A stretch of DNA of 64,000 nucleotides from Pomphorhynchus laevis (Eukaryota; Acanthocephala; Palaeacanthocephala; Echinorhynchida; Pomphorhynchidae), in the NCBI GenBank assembly GCA_012934845.2, contig WNNJ02001269.1, positions 62,001 to 126,000 on the forward strand, read 5' to 3'. Below, in pieces: positions 58,201 to 61,200 of this stretch. Every line of letters begins with the position of its first letter. The first letter of the stretch is position 1. The position numbers were made by a program, and so were the translations under genes. The notes under the pieces were generated by a model. It did no database searches and was not told the origin of the DNA. It saw nothing but the letters and a program-made list of their open reading frames with translations.

Positions 58201-61200
58201 AATTTTTAATAAATAAAAATTAATAAAATAAATTAAATTTTAATAAATAAAACTTTTATACATAGCTTGCCTTATAGATTGAAGATCTGCGAATATGATA
58301 AAAACGTTTTTCTTGTAAACGATTGTATTTTTTCTGATAATGCTAACAGAATTTTACGAAATATATAAATTAAAAGTTTCCTTATTTGATCCTGCTCCCG
58401 AAGTTCAATAAAGAAAATATGATCATCAAAATCAAATATTTATCATAAAAAAGTAGTTTTCGAGTGTTTGTGAAGGCGTTTGTAAAATCATTTCTTAAAT
58501 ATTTAAATAAATTATTAAACTTTATTTTTTAACTTTTATACATTAAATTTTTTATTTTTTTTAAATTTTTTTCAACACAATCTTATCTTTAATTTATTTT
58601 TAAAGAAACTTTTGCATGTTGTGAAACTAAAATTTCTTATGATGACAGCAGCAGCTATTTAAATATTGAACTGAACCTTTTTATCGAATAAATTGTCGTT
58701 TCTTTGGTTTCATTCTATAAATGTATTATTGAAGAAATAAAGTTTAAATCTCAAAATTGTCAGTTTGCAAATTATTTGCGAACAAAAAGGTTTAGTTTTT
58801 CTTAAAAAACTAAACCTTTTTGTTTAGTTTTTTTTCTCTTTCTTTCGTGAAATTTTTCACGAAAGAAATCAGTAAATTTTTCTTTGATAAAACAACGAAT
58901 ATCTGCACTTCACTTATTTCTACATGACATTTTCCCAATATAAAACGCTTATTTATAATTTTAATAAGGTCTAAATTCTTCTAATTTATTCAATAAGGTA
59001 TAATGAAAATGTGATAATTTTTAAAATATTAATTTAATTTCTAATTTTAGTTTATTAATTCATAACTAATTAAAAATAGTTATTAAGAATAATTAAATTT
59101 GCAAATTTTAATAAATTACAATAATTTTTAATAAATAAAAATTAATAAAATAAATTAAATTTTAATAAATAAAACTTTTATACATAGCTTGCCTTATAGA
59201 TTGAAGATCTGCGAATATGATAAAAACGTTTTTCTTGTAAACGATTGTATTTTTTTCTGATAATGCTAACAGAATTTTACGAAATATATAAATTAAAAGT
59301 TTCCTTATTTGATCCTGCTCCCGAAGTTCAATAAAGAAAATATGATCATCAAAATCAAATATTTATCATAAAAAAGTAGTTTTCGAGTGTTTGTGAAGGC
59401 GTTTGTAAAATCATTTCTTAAATATTTAAATAAATTATTAAACTTTATTTTTTAACTTTTATACATTAAATTTTTTATTTTTTTTAAATTTTTTTCAACA
59501 CAATCTTATCTTTAATTTATTTTTAAAGAAACTTTTGCATGTTGTGAAACTAAAATTTCTTATGATGACAGCAGCAGCTATTTAAATATTGAACTGAACC
59601 TTTTTATCGAATAAATTGTCGTTTCTTTGGTTTCATTCTATAAATGTATTATTGAAGAAATAAAGTTTAAATCTCAAAATTGTCAGTTTGCAAATTATTT
59701 GCGAACAAAAAGGTTTAGTTTTTCTTAATAAATATTTAATTATTATTTATATAATCTATAAATAAATTTGACATTTTATAGCAGGACCAACAAAAGACCA
59801 ATTAGATTTTTTATTAAAACATATTTTTTTTGTTTTGTTTCTAATAATACTAGCAGCAGTTAGTGAAATATAAAATACTTAGTATTTATTACAGGAATTA
59901 GTGGTATTTATTAATAAATAAGATTGATAAGATGTTAAGTTTTTGACTTTAGTTTTGAATTATTAATAACTGATTGCAATACTGAAGAATCTTTTCTGTA
60001 AAGTCGAAACGTCTAAACAAAAAGAGCTTTTTAGATAAAACCAGGTGAAAAAAAAACAACTTAGTTGTGATAATACGCAAAACGTTTTTGTTATGCGAAA
60101 CTAAAGTTCCTGACGATAGCAGCATCTATTGAAATATTGAATTGAACCTTTCTATCGAATAAATTGTCCTTTATTTGGTTCCATTCTTTTAATAATTACA
60201 ATTAAAAGAAAACTGATATTTTCATAAAAATGTTATAAAATCTAATAGAAAACGATATTTCCAGTAGTTAGATAGATATCCATTCTCAGAGTTGAAAAAA
60301 ATTTCACCAAAACAATTGCATTTTATTTAACATCAAGTAATTTAAGACATGCCTGAGCATGTCTTAAATACAAAAGTAAAATACTAGATCAAATACTATC
60401 AGAATTTATTATCACGTATTCTCTGATTTTCAATTTGCTTTTGTATAATAATTCATTGCTAAAAGTTGGCTTTTAAATTACTTTCATTTATTCTTTGCTT
60501 ATTTTCTGTTAAACTGAAACACACAAGATTTAATCGAATGTGTATCAAAAAACATGATTTCTTCAAAAATAAGAACGAATTTTATTTTTAAAATTTTAAA
60601 AATTAAAATCTTTAAAATTTTAGACTATAATAATTTTATTAAAATAATTATTTACAAAATCACACCAGGTAATTATTTTCAGATAAAGAGAAACACTTAA
60701 ATAAAATGTAATAATAGGATATTTTTTAATTCTAAATAAATAATAAATAAATAAACTTTTCTAATAAATAAAATTCCTAAATAAACCTTTCAAATTCTTT
60801 AAGAACAAGTGCTGAGTAATCTGTTCAATTTAATTTAGATTTATATTCAAATAATTTGCAAAAACTATTTTTTGTATAATAATTTGGATTATATAGGAAG
60901 ATAATCAAATTTAATAAAAATAAAATGAATCATTTTTTCATTACCATTAATACATACCATATATTATAATACATTAAATAATGAAATTTTAAGAATTGCA
61001 ACAATTTGTAACGATAATGACTTTCCTCAAGATCAATTAAATAATTAAATAGATACATATTTTAAAAATGATATTACAAAACTGATAGGAAAACAAATAG
61101 GATACTAGATAATCAAATTTCATTGAGGAAAATTGCAACAATTTATAATCATATAAATATAAAATATCGTAGTTAATATAATACATTAAATAATGAAGTT

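Larger units (their letters stand above)
57004..59727. repeat. 922-bp tandem triplicate carrying inverted SMC1 exon 5 pieces
   Basis: Three units, 57004-57926, 57927-58848 and 58849-59727 (the last lacks about 45 bp). Each begins GAAATTTTTCACGAAAGAAA and ends with PLE-terminal wording (GGTTTAGTTTTTCTTA). Differences between units are only a few bases, so the array is young. Each has, on the minus strand, a copy of SMC1 exon 5 start plus its upstream intron, and a decayed hammerhead-like motif (ATGATGACAGCAGCAGCTAT, followed by TTAAAT). The joints contain a palindrome (AAGGTTTAGTTTTT, then AAAAACTAAACCTT). Confidence 0.95.
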
